Of a stretch of 64,000 nt of DNA, positions 1-9,104 are shown piece by piece. The translations under genes were made by a program, and so were the position numbers. Origin of the DNA: Micromonospora sp. KC723 (GTDB lineage Bacteria; Actinomycetota; Actinomycetes; Mycobacteriales; Micromonosporaceae); contig NZ_SMKD01000013.1 in assembly GCF_004348595.1 (NCBI RefSeq), positions 1 through 64,000 on the forward strand. Reading direction: 5' to 3'. Under the pieces are notes generated by a model, which was given only the letters and a program-made list of their open reading frames with translations, was not told where the DNA came from and searched no databases. Each line of letters starts with the position of its first letter. Position 1 is the first letter of the stretch.

Positions 1-93
1 CCCCAGACCCCCATCCCCGGCCACCGGCGCGGGTCCGGCCCATCTAGGCTGGCAGCCGCCCGAGGAGACGGCCGGACCGTCGCGCGCCCGCCG

Positions 94-107
94 TGGGAGC
101 GCTCCCG
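94..107. promoter_or_regulatory. CebR/LacI-type operator in the bglC 5' region
   Basis: TGGGAGCGCTCCCG matches 13 of 14 positions of the actinobacterial CebR operator (TGGGAGCGCTCCCA), which controls cellobiose-uptake and beta-glucosidase genes. A possible -10 element TAGGCT lies at 45-50, so the operator would fall downstream of the start of transcription and 24 nt before the Shine-Dalgarno site. That arrangement suggests a roadblock or occlusion mode of repression relieved by cellobiose or a similar sugar. The operator sequence is seen directly; binding by CebR is inferred. Confidence 0.8.
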
Positions 108-142
108 GCCGTCGGGTGGCCCGCACCGTGAGGAGAGCTCCC

Positions 143-1573
143 ATGTCGATGCACCCCCGACAGCGACTGCCGCGCCGCGCCGCACCCTCCGCCGCGGTCT
201 CGGCCGGCGACGGCACCCCGCCAGGCATCGACCCGACGGGCTCCCCCGGCACTCCCACGCTGCGTTTCCCGAGCGACTTCGGCTGGGGCGCGGCGACCTC
301 GGCGTACCAGATCGAGGGCGCCGCCAAGGAGGACGGCCGAGGCGAGTCGATCTGGGACACCTTCAGCCGCACCCCCGGACGGACCCGCAACGGCGACACC
401 GGCGATGTGGCCGCCGACCACTACCACCGCTGGTCCGAAGATCTGGACCTCATGCGCGACCTGGGCCTGCACAGCTACCGGTTCTCCGTATCCTGGCCCC
501 GCGTCCAGCCCGACGGCACCGGCCAGCCCAACCAGCGCGGCCTCGACTTCTACCGCCGCCTCATCGACGGCCTGCACGATCGCGGGATCGCGCCGATGGT
601 CACCCTCTTCCACTGGGACCTGCCCCAGTCGCTGCAGGACGCCGGAGGCTGGGAGAACCGGGACACCGCGTACCGCTTCACCGACTACGCCGAGGCGGTG
701 TACCGCGGCCTGGGCGACCAGGTCCCGGTCTGGTTGACCGTCAACGAACCGAAGACCGTGGTGCAGAACGGCTACCTCCAGGGGCACCACGCTCCCGGAC
801 GCCAGGACCCGGACGCCGCGTACCTGGTGGCCCACCACCTCCAACTCGCGCACGGGCTGGCGGTACGCGCCCTGCGCGCCAGCGGCTCCACCGCCCGGAT
901 CGGCCCGGCGCTGAACCTGCACCCCTGCTACCCGGCCGACGACACCCCCGCCGCCGCCTCGGCAGCCCGGTTGTACGACGGCTACGAGAACCGCCTCTAC
1001 CTGGACTCGATCCTCAGCGGCGGCTACCCCGAGGACGTGCTCGCCGACCTCGGCGCCGGCAGCCGGATGGCCCAGGGCATCGCCGACGGCGACATGGAGA
1101 TCATCTCCACCCCGGTGGACCTGCTCGCCGTCCAGTACTACACGCCGTACTACGTGACCGCCGACGGCCTCACCACCCGGCGTTGGCCCACCTCCCAGGC
1201 CGACTGGCAGCAGATCTACCCCGACGGGATGTACGACATCCTGACCCGGATCACCCGCGACTACGGCCCGGTCCCGATCACCGTCACCGAGAACGGGCTG
1301 CCCTGTCCGGACGTGCCCGGCCCCGACGGCGTGGTCGACGACACCGGCCGGATCGCGTTCCTGCGCGACCACATCACCGCCGCGCACCGCGCCATCGCCG
1401 ACGGCGTGCCGGTGGAGAGCTACCACGTCTGGTCACTGCTGGACAACTTCGAGTGGGCCGAGGGATACGAGCAGCGCTGGGGGCTGGTCTACGTGGACTA
1501 CACCACCCAACGCCGGGTGCCCAAGCGCAGCGCCCACTGGTACCGAGACGTCATCCGCGACAACGGACTCTGA
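143..1573 (+). CDS. bglC: GH1 family beta-glucosidase
   Basis: This is a cytoplasmic glycoside hydrolase family 1 enzyme of 476 aa that hydrolyses cellobiose or other beta-glucosides with retention. The fold starts at FPSDFGWGAATSAYQIEG (about residue 40). The acid/base Glu is E202 in the TVNEP motif and the nucleophile is E383 in the TENG motif. No signal peptide is present. I chose the ATG at 143 because AGGAGAG lies at 131-137; an in-frame GTG at 116 has no such site. Family knowledge places such genes beside cebEFG in Streptomyces; the upstream gene lies outside the window. The CebR-type operator at 94-107 predicts induction by cellobiose. The N-terminal 30 residues are poorly conserved. 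The substrate is inferred from the operator; other beta-glucosides are possible. Confidence 0.93.
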   Translation: MSMHPRQRLPRRAAPSAAVSAGDGTPPGIDPTGSPGTPTLRFPSDFGWGAATSAYQIEGAAKEDGRGESIWDTFSRTPGRTRNGDTGDVAADHYHRWSEDLDLMRDLGLHSYRFSVSWPRVQPDGTGQPNQRGLDFYRRLIDGLHDRGIAPMVTLFHWDLPQSLQDAGGWENRDTAYRFTDYAEAVYRGLGDQVPVWLTVNEPKTVVQNGYLQGHHAPGRQDPDAAYLVAHHLQLAHGLAVRALRASGSTARIGPALNLHPCYPADDTPAAASAARLYDGYENRLYLDSILSGGYPEDVLADLGAGSRMAQGIADGDMEIISTPVDLLAVQYYTPYYVTADGLTTRRWPTSQADWQQIYPDGMYDILTRITRDYGPVPITVTENGLPCPDVPGPDGVVDDTGRIAFLRDHITAAHRAIADGVPVESYHVWSLLDNFEWAEGYEQRWGLVYVDYTTQRRVPKRSAHWYRDVIRDNGL

Positions 1574-1590
1574 GCCGAACGCCAACCGGT

Positions 1591-1627
1591 GCGTCCGGAC
1601 CACACCCCGAAGGTGCGGTCCGGACGC
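1591..1627. terminator. Strong bidirectional hairpin between bglC and the roadblock gene
   Basis: Perfect 11-bp arms GCGTCCGGACC (1591-1601) and GGTCCGGACGC (1617-1627) enclose a second 4-bp stem (CACC/GGTG). It sits between two convergent genes, 18 nt after the bglC stop, and can terminate transcription from both sides. There is no U-tract, as is common in actinomycetes. Confidence 0.75.
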
Positions 1628-1642
1628 CCGGGGGCCGTCGTG

Positions 1643-2065
1643 TCAGCGCGGCAGCGCCTGCTGCAACTCGGCACGCAACGCCGGGGTGAGCATCTCGCCG
1701 GCCTGCTTGGCCAGCCGGGCCATCTCGTACCCCACCACGCCGATGTCGGCCTCGGCTCCGGCCAGGGTCGCCAGAATCGAGCCGTCCCGGATCTGCATGA
1801 CCAGGAAGTAGCCGCGCCCCATCTCGACCACCGTCTGCTTCACCACGTCGCCGTCGAACATCTGCGCCGCCCCGGCCGTGATGCTCATCAGCCCCGAGGT
1901 CACCGCGGCGAGCTTGTCGGCATGGTCACGGGGCAGGTGCGCCGAGATCGCGACCAGGAGCCCGTCGGAGGAGACCACCACCGCGTGGGCGACCCCCGGC
2001 ACCCGCTCGGCGAACGCGTTGACCAGCCAGCTCAGGTCCCGTGCCTCCTGGCTCAACGTCGTCAC
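1643..2065 (-). CDS. Roadblock/LC7 domain protein (CvnB-like)
   Basis: This 140-aa protein has one roadblock/LC7 domain (DLSWLVNAF near residue 10 through the C-terminal helix). In actinomycete conservons such proteins partner a sensor kinase and a small GTPase in a membrane-associated signalling complex. The start is the GTG at 2065, preceded by GGGGGA. It overlaps the stop of the upstream kinase gene by 4 nt (GTGA), so translation is probably coupled. The usual third and fourth conservon genes (DUF742 protein and Ras-like GTPase) are absent; the next gene downstream is convergent bglC. Identification of the fold is secure; the partner GTPase, if any, must be elsewhere. Confidence 0.9.
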   Translation of the reverse strand: MTTLSQEARDLSWLVNAFAERVPGVAHAVVVSSDGLLVAISAHLPRDHADKLAAVTSGLMSITAGAAQMFDGDVVKQTVVEMGRGYFLVMQIRDGSILATLAGAEADIGVVGYEMARLAKQAGEMLTPALRAELQQALPR

Positions 2066-4593
2066 TGTCGTCCCCCTTCGCTGTGCACCCCGCCCTGCGG
2101 CAGGGTCATCCCACTGTTCTCCTCGGCCTCCGCCCGGCGGACGCCGCTGTACAACCTGGACAGCATTCCGCCGACCGCCTCCGGGTCCGGGTCCTCGCGC
2201 GCGACGGGGACCGTGGGCCGGGCAGGCTCGGTGACGGCGGACAGCTGTGCCATCGGCACCCGGACGGGAAGTCCGCGAGCACTGGTGCCTCCGATCACCG
2301 GCGTCACAGGCGGCTCCGGCGTCACATGCCCGGTGGACGCGGGCGAGGCAGGGGCCGGCCCCTGCCGGGACCACCAGCCCCCACCGGCCGGGTCCGGCGA
2401 GCCCGCCGGCGCCAGCACGTCCTCGGCACGCAGCGGCACCGGACGGGCGGAGCTGGGCGTCGGGTCGGGACGCCGACCCGCCACCGGCAGGTCTCCGTGC
2501 TGGGCACGACCCGCGCGGGGCACGGTACGTCGACGCCGGGTGGTGCCGGCGCCTCCCGTGGTGATCATTCGAGTCGCCGGCGGGTCGAGCTCCGGCATGG
2601 GCGCCGGGCTCAGCAGCACGGGTGGCACCAGGATCCGGGCGACCAACCCCTCGTCCGCGGCGGACAGGCGCACCCGCACCCCGTGCCGGGCCGCGAGGTG
2701 GCTGACCACGAAGAGCCCCATCCGCTCGGACGCGGCCACGTCCGCGGCCGGCGGCGCGGCGAGCACGGCGTTGGCCCGCTCCAGAGCGGCCCGGCTCATC
2801 CCGATCCCCTGATCGATGATCTCCACCAGCGCGCCGGCGCCCTCGCGCCGCACGCTCACCCGGACCAGGGTGTCCGGTCGGGAGAAGACCGTCGCGTTCT
2901 CCAGCAGCTCGGCCAGCAGGTGCACCATCTCGCCCACGGCGTGCCCGATGACGTGCACGTCGGCCACCGAGTCGTGGCGGACCCGCTGATACTGCTCGAT
3001 CTCGGCACTGGCCGCGAGGAGCACCGCGCCGAGGCCGACCGGCCGGTTCCACCGCCGGGTCGACTCGGTGCCGGCCAGCACCAGCAGGCTCTCGTCGTTG
3101 CGGCGCATGCGGGCCGCCAGGTGGTCGAGCTTGAACAGGTTCTCCAACTGGTCCGGGTCCGTCTCCTCCCGCTCCAGGTCGTCCAACAGCTCCAGCTGCC
3201 GTTCCACCAGCACCTGGCTGCGTCGGGCCAGGTTGACGAACATCGCGTTCACGCTACGGCGCGTCTCGGCCTGCTCGACGGCGACGCTGACCGCGCTGCG
3301 GTGCACCGCGACGAACGCCTCCGCGAGCTCCCCCAGCTCGTCGAGGGAGGTCACCACCGGCGGCGTCACCTCGATCGTGGGCAGGTTGCCCTGCACCGAG
3401 CGCAGCCGGTCCAGGGCGTGCGGCAGCTCCACCTGCGCGATCTGCAGGGCCTGCCCGCGCAGCAGCCTGATCGAGTTGGCGATGGAACGTCCGATCAACA
3501 GGGCGAGCAGCACGGCCAGCCCCAGCACCACCAGAATGCCGCTCACCACCGCCAGGGTGGCCCGCAACTGCTCGCCACTGACCTCGTCGGCCCGGGTCGC
3601 CGCGTCGTCGAGCACCCGCGTCTCCAACTGCCGCAGCAGCTCCTGCCGGTGGGCGCTGGCGTCCCACCACTGCTCGGCGGGGAGCACCGCCGGCCGGGCA
3701 CCGCCGCTGGCCAGGCTCTTCTCCTCCAACCGTGTCGCCTCGACGAACCCCGGGTCGACGGAGGCGCGGTCGTACAGCTGGATCTGCCCGGTGGTCGCGG
3801 CGACACGGAACGCGCCGAGCGCGGCCAACTGCTGGGTCCGCAGGTCGGTCAGGGTGATCTGGTCGTCGATGTCGTACCGGCCGGCACGGGCGGCGGCGTA
3901 GAGCTGGGCGCGGACCCGCGACGACAGCTCCTTGACCCGGGCCAGCTGCACGTAGCGCAACACCGCGTCGGTCAGCTCCGGCTGCTCCTCGCCGGGCGAG
4001 GGCTCGGCCAGCAGGCCAAGCAGCGCGTCGACCGCCCGGTGGTAGTTGCTCAGGATTGTCTCGGGGTTCAGCACCGCCGGCAGGATCGCCGCGCGGATAT
4101 AGCGGACCTGGTCGTACGCCTCCAGCGCCTTGCCGTAGGAGACCCGCCAGGAGGCGTCGGCGTCGGCCAACGGCGCGGCGGCCCGACGCAGCTCGCCGGC
4201 CGCGGCGTCGGTGGCGTCCTGGAACGGGCGCAACGCCAGCGCCGACGCCGCCCGGTCCGAGGACAGGCCGTCCCGCCGCAGCTCGGCCAACTCGCCCGCC
4301 GTCCGGTCGCGTTCCTGCTGGAGCCCGTCCACCAGGGCGCTGATCTCCCGGCCGATGCCGACCTGCTGGGCGAAGTCGCTCAACGCGGTCGTCCGCCCCA
4401 CCAGGGTCGTGGTCTGCACCCCGGCCAGCACCAGGAAGGCCACCGACGGGATGACCAGGACGGTGGCGAGCTTCGTCCGCATGCGCCAGTCCCGCAGCCG
4501 CAACGGCGACCGGCGCCGGTGCGGGGCGACCCCGACACTGGACCGGCCGCCGCCGATCTGCCCACCCCCGGTCGGATCGGGACCTGCGCCCAC
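2062..4593 (-). CDS. NIT-domain sensor histidine kinase-like protein (CvnA-like)
   Basis: A membrane sensor of 843 aa. TM1 is at about 42-60, an extracellular NIT (nitrate/nitrite-sensing) helical domain at 70-340, TM2 at 347-367, a HAMP-like linker at 368-440, a dimerisation region with H491, and an HATPase_c domain with N-box LLENATVFS (563-571) and G1 box DQGIGM (594-599). A Pro-rich tail follows. The family signals through a roadblock protein rather than a classical response regulator, and the next gene encodes one (4-nt overlap). The start is the GTG at 4593, preceded by GAGGAGG; the open frame continues far upstream without a better start and would run into the FGGY kinase gene. The ligand is inferred from the domain name only. 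Confidence 0.88.
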   Translation of the reverse strand: MGAGPDPTGGGQIGGGRSSVGVAPHRRRSPLRLRDWRMRTKLATVLVIPSVAFLVLAGVQTTTLVGRTTALSDFAQQVGIGREISALVDGLQQERDRTAGELAELRRDGLSSDRAASALALRPFQDATDAAAGELRRAAAPLADADASWRVSYGKALEAYDQVRYIRAAILPAVLNPETILSNYHRAVDALLGLLAEPSPGEEQPELTDAVLRYVQLARVKELSSRVRAQLYAAARAGRYDIDDQITLTDLRTQQLAALGAFRVAATTGQIQLYDRASVDPGFVEATRLEEKSLASGGARPAVLPAEQWWDASAHRQELLRQLETRVLDDAATRADEVSGEQLRATLAVVSGILVVLGLAVLLALLIGRSIANSIRLLRGQALQIAQVELPHALDRLRSVQGNLPTIEVTPPVVTSLDELGELAEAFVAVHRSAVSVAVEQAETRRSVNAMFVNLARRSQVLVERQLELLDDLEREETDPDQLENLFKLDHLAARMRRNDESLLVLAGTESTRRWNRPVGLGAVLLAASAEIEQYQRVRHDSVADVHVIGHAVGEMVHLLAELLENATVFSRPDTLVRVSVRREGAGALVEIIDQGIGMSRAALERANAVLAAPPAADVAASERMGLFVVSHLAARHGVRVRLSAADEGLVARILVPPVLLSPAPMPELDPPATRMITTGGAGTTRRRRTVPRAGRAQHGDLPVAGRRPDPTPSSARPVPLRAEDVLAPAGSPDPAGGGWWSRQGPAPASPASTGHVTPEPPVTPVIGGTSARGLPVRVPMAQLSAVTEPARPTVPVAREDPDPEAVGGMLSRLYSGVRRAEAEENSGMTLPQGGVHSEGGRQ

Positions 4594-4664
4594 ACCTGCC
4601 TCCTCGGTCCCTCGCTCCCCCTCGTCGGGGAGCGGGGTCCATCCAACCAGGCCGGCGAACTGTG

Positions 4665-6095
4665 TCAACGGCCCCCGGGGCTCCCACCGGCGGCCGGAGC
4701 GGCGGGATGTGCGGGCAAGGTCGGGGACGGCTCCTCCTCCGTCCGGCCGGAGCCGGCGAGCCGCTCCGCCGCGGCGACCCGCCCGAGAGCCACCAACGCC
4801 GCGCCGGTGGCCCCGATCTCCGGCTCGGAGCGGTGCCGGACGCGACGGGGAGCGAGGGCGGCGGCGAACGCCGACCGCCACCAGGCGGACGCCGTCACCG
4901 CGCCCCCACCCAGCACCACGTCGACCGGGTCGTCCACCACGGACTCCAGCACGGCCAGGTCGTCGGCGACCATCCGGCACAGCCCGCTCATCAGCCCGGC
5001 CAGGATCTCCACCCCGGTGGTGGAGAAGCTCAGCCCCCGCAGTTCACCCGCCCCCGCACGGACGGTGCCGGGCGGCCGGTCACCACCGAGGCGCGGGTTG
5101 GCCGCCACCCCGCCCTGCGGGGGCACCCGGGCCAGGGCCACCTCCAGGTCCGGTCCCTGCGGCAGCCGCAGCTCGCGGTTGGCCCAGGCGAACAGGTTGC
5201 CGCCGCAGGAGTAGGCGGCGCCGGTCACCACGTGCTGGTGGTCCACCCGGTACCGCCAGAGCTGCTCGGGCAACGGCGGCAGGTCGGCGTCGGCGGGCAC
5301 CCGCTGCACCAGGCGCACCGCGGCGGAGGTGCCGACGGTGACCGCGGCCCGACGCGCGTCTACGCAGCCCGAGCCCACATTGGAGGCAGCCCCGTCACCG
5401 ATCGCCGCCGCCCAGTCGGCGCGGGCCAGCGGTGGCCAGCGCCGCGCGTGTTCCGGGCGCAGCCGACCGCGCCAACCCGACGGGGCCAGCTCGGGCAGTT
5501 CGCCGGGGCGTACGCCGGCCAGCGCGCAGGCCTCGGCGTCCCAGTCCATCGCGCGCAGGTCGAGCAACCCGGTGCCGGAGGCCATCGACACCGACGTGGG
5601 GGCCGCGTCGAGCAGCTCACCCAGGACGTACTCCGCCAGGCCGACGAAGCGGCCGGCCGGGCCGCAGCCCCGCGCGCGCAACCACGGCAGCCGCACCGAC
5701 CAGTAGGAGCGGTGCCACCAGGTGCCGGTACGCCGGTGGAAGTCGGCCGGGTCGGCCGGACCGACCGCGCCGGGCAGCGGCTCGGGACGGGTGTCCAGCC
5801 AGGTGAGCACGGGTCCGAGCGGCGTGCCGGCGGGGTCGAGCGGCACCACCGAGTGCCACTGGGCGGAGACCGCGACCAGCGCCACGTCACGCAGGTGCCC
5901 GCCGTCGGCGAGCTCGTCCAGGCACTCGACGAGGCAGGCGAGGTAGCGGGCCGCGTCGAGGGTCCCGGTGCCGTCGTCGGCGACCGCCACGCGCACCTTG
6001 CGGCGGGCCAGCACACCGGGCAGCGGGTCCGCGTCGGCGTCGAGCACGAGCCCGCGTACCGAGGAGGTGCCGAGGTCGAGAGCGAGAATGTTCAT
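4665..6095 (-). CDS. FGGY family carbohydrate kinase (gluconokinase/xylulokinase-like)
   Basis: A 476-aa cytoplasmic sugar kinase. The N-terminal phosphate-1 motif ALDLGTSSVRG (residues 5-15), the VSAQWHS/TWLDTRP substrate-lobe motifs, GDGAASNVGSGC in the middle and a C-terminal VVLGGGAV adenosine motif are the FGGY signature. The GDGAASN block and overall layout are closest to bacterial gluconate kinases, but xylulose or another polyol cannot be excluded from sequence alone. It is transcribed in the same direction as the NIT kinase but separated by 71 nt, so co-transcription is possible without an evident functional link. The C-terminal 25 residues are low-complexity Pro/Ala/Gly. Confidence 0.85.
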   Translation of the reverse strand: MNILALDLGTSSVRGLVLDADADPLPGVLARRKVRVAVADDGTGTLDAARYLACLVECLDELADGGHLRDVALVAVSAQWHSVVPLDPAGTPLGPVLTWLDTRPEPLPGAVGPADPADFHRRTGTWWHRSYWSVRLPWLRARGCGPAGRFVGLAEYVLGELLDAAPTSVSMASGTGLLDLRAMDWDAEACALAGVRPGELPELAPSGWRGRLRPEHARRWPPLARADWAAAIGDGAASNVGSGCVDARRAAVTVGTSAAVRLVQRVPADADLPPLPEQLWRYRVDHQHVVTGAAYSCGGNLFAWANRELRLPQGPDLEVALARVPPQGGVAANPRLGGDRPPGTVRAGAGELRGLSFSTTGVEILAGLMSGLCRMVADDLAVLESVVDDPVDVVLGGGAVTASAWWRSAFAAALAPRRVRHRSEPEIGATGAALVALGRVAAAERLAGSGRTEEEPSPTLPAHPAAPAAGGSPGGR

Positions 6096-6209
6096 CCCGG
6101 GTCACGGTACCCAACCCGGGGGCCGGCGACGCCGTGATCGGCCCCCGGAGCGCACCCCACGAAGTGGGAACGGCTACCGGGGTCGGACGGGCCCGCGTAG
6201 GGTGACGGC

Positions 6210-6269
6210 ATGCTCGCGCCCCTGTCCTGCTGGTGGCCCGCCGACCCGGCGGCCACCTTCCGCGCGTAG
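6210..6269 (+). CDS. trpL: trp leader peptide (tandem Trp codons)
   Basis: A 19-codon ORF, MLAPLSCWWPADPAATFRA, with adjacent Trp codons at 6231-6236. It begins 150 nt before the anthranilate synthase start and overlaps an RNA that can fold in mutually exclusive ways. This is the hallmark of ribosome-mediated attenuation: when Trp-tRNA is scarce the ribosome stalls on the UGG pair. Streptomyces trp leaders have a similar W-run followed by a short Ala/Pro/His tail (family knowledge). It was found by eye, being too short for ORF callers. Confidence 0.82.
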   Translation: MLAPLSCWWPADPAATFRA

Positions 6270-6299
6270 CTTCCCGCGGCCGCCCGACGAGGCGGCCGC
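6232..6299 (+). promoter_or_regulatory. trp-type transcription attenuator
   Basis: Three mutually exclusive pairings are visible. Stem 1:2 pairs GGTGGCC (6232-6238, over the Trp codons) with GGCCACC (6251-6257). The antiterminator 2:3 pairs GGCGGCC (6248-6254) with GGCCGCC (6278-6284). The terminator 3:4 pairs GCGGCCGCC (6276-6284) with GGCGGCCGC (6291-6299), a perfect 9-bp stem with a 6-nt loop. A ribosome stalled at the Trp codons would block stem 1:2, free strand 2 and favour the antiterminator. No U-run follows the terminator, as usual for high-GC actinomycetes. Confidence 0.8.
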
Positions 6300-6359
6300 C
6301 GGTCTCTCCCGGCTCCCGAGCCGCCCCGGCGGACGGCGACGTCCTTCGAGGAGACCCCG

Positions 6360-8336
6360 ATGATCCGCCCGCACCACCTGCTCACCGCCCTCGCCCGGGG
6401 TGCCGACCCCGGTCCGTTCGCGCTGGTCCGCCGCGAGGGCGCCGCTCACCTGGACCTCTTCACCGGCCCGGTACGCGTCGCCGGCCGGCTCGCCGACCTG
6501 CCGTTGCCGGACGGTCCGGCCGGCCCCCGCACGTTGGCGTTGGTGCCGTACCGGCAGGTCGTCGAGCGCGGTTTCGCGTGCGTCGACGACAGCGCCCCGC
6601 TGGAGTACCTGGAGATCACCGGACACGTCCCGATCGCGCTGGCCGACGCGCTCGCCGCCCTGCCGGAGGCACCGGTGGTCGCCACCGGCGCCGCGTTCGA
6701 CGTCACCGACGCGGAGTACGCCGGCGTCGTCGGGCGGGTCCTGGCCGAGGAGATCGGGCGCGGCGAGGGGGCGAACTTCGTCATCCACCGCACCCTGCGC
6801 GCGACCGTGCAGGGCCCACCGTTGGCGGCGGCGGCGTCCGCGCTGCGCCGGCTGCTGCTCGCCGAACGGGGAGCCTACTGGACCTTCCTGGTGTACACCG
6901 GCACCCGCGTCCTGGTCGGGGCGAGCCCCGAGCGGCACGTCAGCGTCGACGACGGCCTGGTGATGATGAACCCGATCAGCGGGACGTTCCGGCACACCGG
7001 GGCCGCGACGGACCGGGAGGGGCTGCTGCGCTTCCTGCGCGACCCGAAGGAGGTCGAGGAGCTGTACATGGTCCTCGACGAGGAGCTGAAGATGATGGCC
7101 ACGGTCGCCGAGCACGGCGGCCAGGTGGTCGGACCGTACCTGAAGGAGATGTCCCACCTCACGCACACGGAGTACCTGCTCGCGGGGCGGGGGACGCGGG
7201 ACGTCCGGGAGGTGCTGCGGGAGACGATGTTCGCCCCGACGGTGACCGGGAGCCCGATGGAGAACGCCTGCCGGGTCATCGCCCGGCACGAGCGCACCGG
7301 CCGCCGCTACTACTCGGGGGTGCTGGCCCTGCTGGGCCGTGATGCCGGGGGCCGGCAGACGCTGGACGCGCCGATCCTGATCCGGACGGCGGAGATCTCC
7401 CCCGCCGGCGAGTTGCGGGTACCGGTGGGGGCGACCCTGGTACGGCACTCGACGGCCGCCGGTGAGGTGGCCGAGACACACGCGAAGGCGGCCGGGGTAC
7501 TCACCGCGTTCGGCCTGCACCCGCGGGTCTCCGTTCCCACCACGCCCGCCCGCCATCGCCCGGCCGGCCCGGCGGTGCACCCGGCCGGCCCACCTGGGCG
7601 CGCCCCGGAGGCGGTGCTCGCCAACGACCCGGAGGTGCGGGCGGCGCTCGCCGAGCGCAACGCCCCGCTGGCCCGGTTCTGGCTCGACCAGCGGGTGCCC
7701 GGGGCGACCACCCTGCCCGGGCTGGTCGGCCGGCGGGCGTTGATCGTCGACGGCGAGGACACCTTCACCGGGATGCTGGCCCACCAGCTCGGTGCGCTCG
7801 GCCTCGCCGTCGAGGTACGCCCGTGGCGGCGGCCCGGCCCGACCGAGGCGTACGACCTGGTGGTCGTCGGCCCCGGGCCGGGTGACCCACGGGCGGCGGG
7901 CGAGCCGAAGATGGCGGCGCTACGGGGGCTGCTGACCACGCGGTTGGCCGCCGGCCTGCCGACGCTGGCGGTCTGCCTCGGCCACCAGTTGCTCGCCGGC
8001 CTGCTCGGACTGCCGTTGCACCGGCGGGAGGCCCCCTACCAGGGGCTGCAACGTGAGATCACGGTCTTCGGCACGCCCCGGCGGGTGGGCTTCTACGCCA
8101 CGTTCACCGCCCTGGCCGACGCCGACCGCGTCGCCACCCCGTACGGGCCGGTGGAGCTGTCCCGCGACCCGGTCGACGCGGCGGTGCACGCGCTGCGTGG
8201 GCCCGGCTTCGCCGGCGTGCAGTTCCATCCGGAGTCGGTGCTCAGCCGGGACGGGATGGCCGTCCTGGCGGACCTGCTGGGCCACCTGCTGGCGCATCCG
8301 GCACTGATCGGGCCGGGTTCGCCGGGTCGCGGCTAG
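6360..8336 (+). CDS. Fused anthranilate / 2-amino-2-deoxyisochorismate synthase (TrpEG/PhzE type)
   Basis: A single 658-aa chain joins a chorismate-binding aminase domain (about 1-420; motifs MNPISGT, TMFAPTVTGSPMENA) to a class-I glutamine amidotransferase (about 455-645) with triad C539, H623 and E625 (motifs VCLGHQLL and FHPES). It converts chorismate plus glutamine to anthranilate, or to ADIC if it is a true PhzE. The upstream Trp-Trp attenuator argues for control by tryptophan supply and so for an anthranilate role, either in Trp synthesis or in an anthranilate-derived metabolite. No phenazine or trp genes are adjacent. The start ATG has GAGGAG 7 nt upstream. Product specificity cannot be settled by reading. 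Confidence 0.9.
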   Translation: MIRPHHLLTALARGADPGPFALVRREGAAHLDLFTGPVRVAGRLADLPLPDGPAGPRTLALVPYRQVVERGFACVDDSAPLEYLEITGHVPIALADALAALPEAPVVATGAAFDVTDAEYAGVVGRVLAEEIGRGEGANFVIHRTLRATVQGPPLAAAASALRRLLLAERGAYWTFLVYTGTRVLVGASPERHVSVDDGLVMMNPISGTFRHTGAATDREGLLRFLRDPKEVEELYMVLDEELKMMATVAEHGGQVVGPYLKEMSHLTHTEYLLAGRGTRDVREVLRETMFAPTVTGSPMENACRVIARHERTGRRYYSGVLALLGRDAGGRQTLDAPILIRTAEISPAGELRVPVGATLVRHSTAAGEVAETHAKAAGVLTAFGLHPRVSVPTTPARHRPAGPAVHPAGPPGRAPEAVLANDPEVRAALAERNAPLARFWLDQRVPGATTLPGLVGRRALIVDGEDTFTGMLAHQLGALGLAVEVRPWRRPGPTEAYDLVVVGPGPGDPRAAGEPKMAALRGLLTTRLAAGLPTLAVCLGHQLLAGLLGLPLHRREAPYQGLQREITVFGTPRRVGFYATFTALADADRVATPYGPVELSRDPVDAAVHALRGPGFAGVQFHPESVLSRDGMAVLADLLGHLLAHPALIGPGSPGRG

Positions 8337-8401
8337 GGCCGGCGGCGACCGGTCGCCCGGACGGGTCCTGCGTCCCCGCCGGGCCACCGGCCGGCGGGTG
8401 G

Positions 8402-9022
8402 TCAGCCGGCGGCCAGGCCGTGCCTGAGGGCCGTGCCGATCTGCACCGCCCGCTTGGCGGTCAACGCCGTCGCGGCCAGCGCCACGTGGTCCGGGGGGAC
8501 CTCCCCGTTCTTGCTGGTGTGCGAGGCGCCGTAGGGATTGCCGGCGACGAACTGGCTGGGGTCGGTGTAGGCGGGCGTCACCACGACACCGCCCCAGTGG
8601 TGGAACACCGTGAACAGCGACAGCAGGGTGGATTCGTGCCCGCCGTGCTCGGTGGCGGTGGAGGTGAACGCGCTGTAGACCTTGTTCGCCAGCGCGCCGT
8701 TGGCCCAGAGCGGGCCGGTGGTGTCGATGAACTGCTTGAGCTGCGCGGCGATCATGCCGTAGCGGGTGGGCGAGCCGAAGATGACGACGTCGGCCCAGGC
8801 CAGGTCGTCGATCTCGGCCTCCATGACGTCCTGGGTCTCCAGCCGGTGCGCCTGCCAGCCCGCGTTGGAGCGGATCGCCTCGTCGGGCGCCAGCTCGCGC
8901 ACCTTGCGCAGGCGGACCTCGGCACCGGCCTCGCCCGCAGCCTCGCAGGCGGCCTGTGCCATCTGGTACGTGATGCCGGTGGCGCTGTAGTAAATCACCG
9001 CGACCTTGACCTGGCCGTCCAT
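8402..9022 (-). CDS. wrbA: NAD(P)H:quinone oxidoreductase, WrbA type
   Basis: A 206-aa flavodoxin-fold FMN enzyme that reduces quinones by two electrons. The FMN-phosphate loop YYSATGITYQMA lies near the N terminus, GSPTRYGMIAAQLKQFID in the middle, and TEHGGHESTLLSL and GGNPYGASH-like loops follow (here AGNPYGASH). I chose the ATG at 9022 because GGAGGA lies about 8 nt upstream on this strand; the in-frame ATG at 9040 overlaps that site. It is divergent from the acetyltransferase gene at 9105 and stands alone. Confidence 0.92.
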   Translation of the reverse strand: MDGQVKVAVIYYSATGITYQMAQAACEAAGEAGAEVRLRKVRELAPDEAIRSNAGWQAHRLETQDVMEAEIDDLAWADVVIFGSPTRYGMIAAQLKQFIDTTGPLWANGALANKVYSAFTSTATEHGGHESTLLSLFTVFHHWGGVVVTPAYTDPSQFVAGNPYGASHTSKNGEVPPDHVALAATALTAKRAVQIGTALRHGLAAG

Positions 9023-9104
9023 CAGATGATTCCTCCTCATCTCGGGTCAGCTTCGGCGACTACCCGTTGCTTGCGCCGTCAAACGTCGGTGTCATGCTCG
9101 GAAG

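Noticed and set aside
2041..5214. 1057-codon open frame on the plus strand
   Set aside because: Mirror frame of the NIT kinase and FGGY kinase; no recognisable domain or ribosome site.
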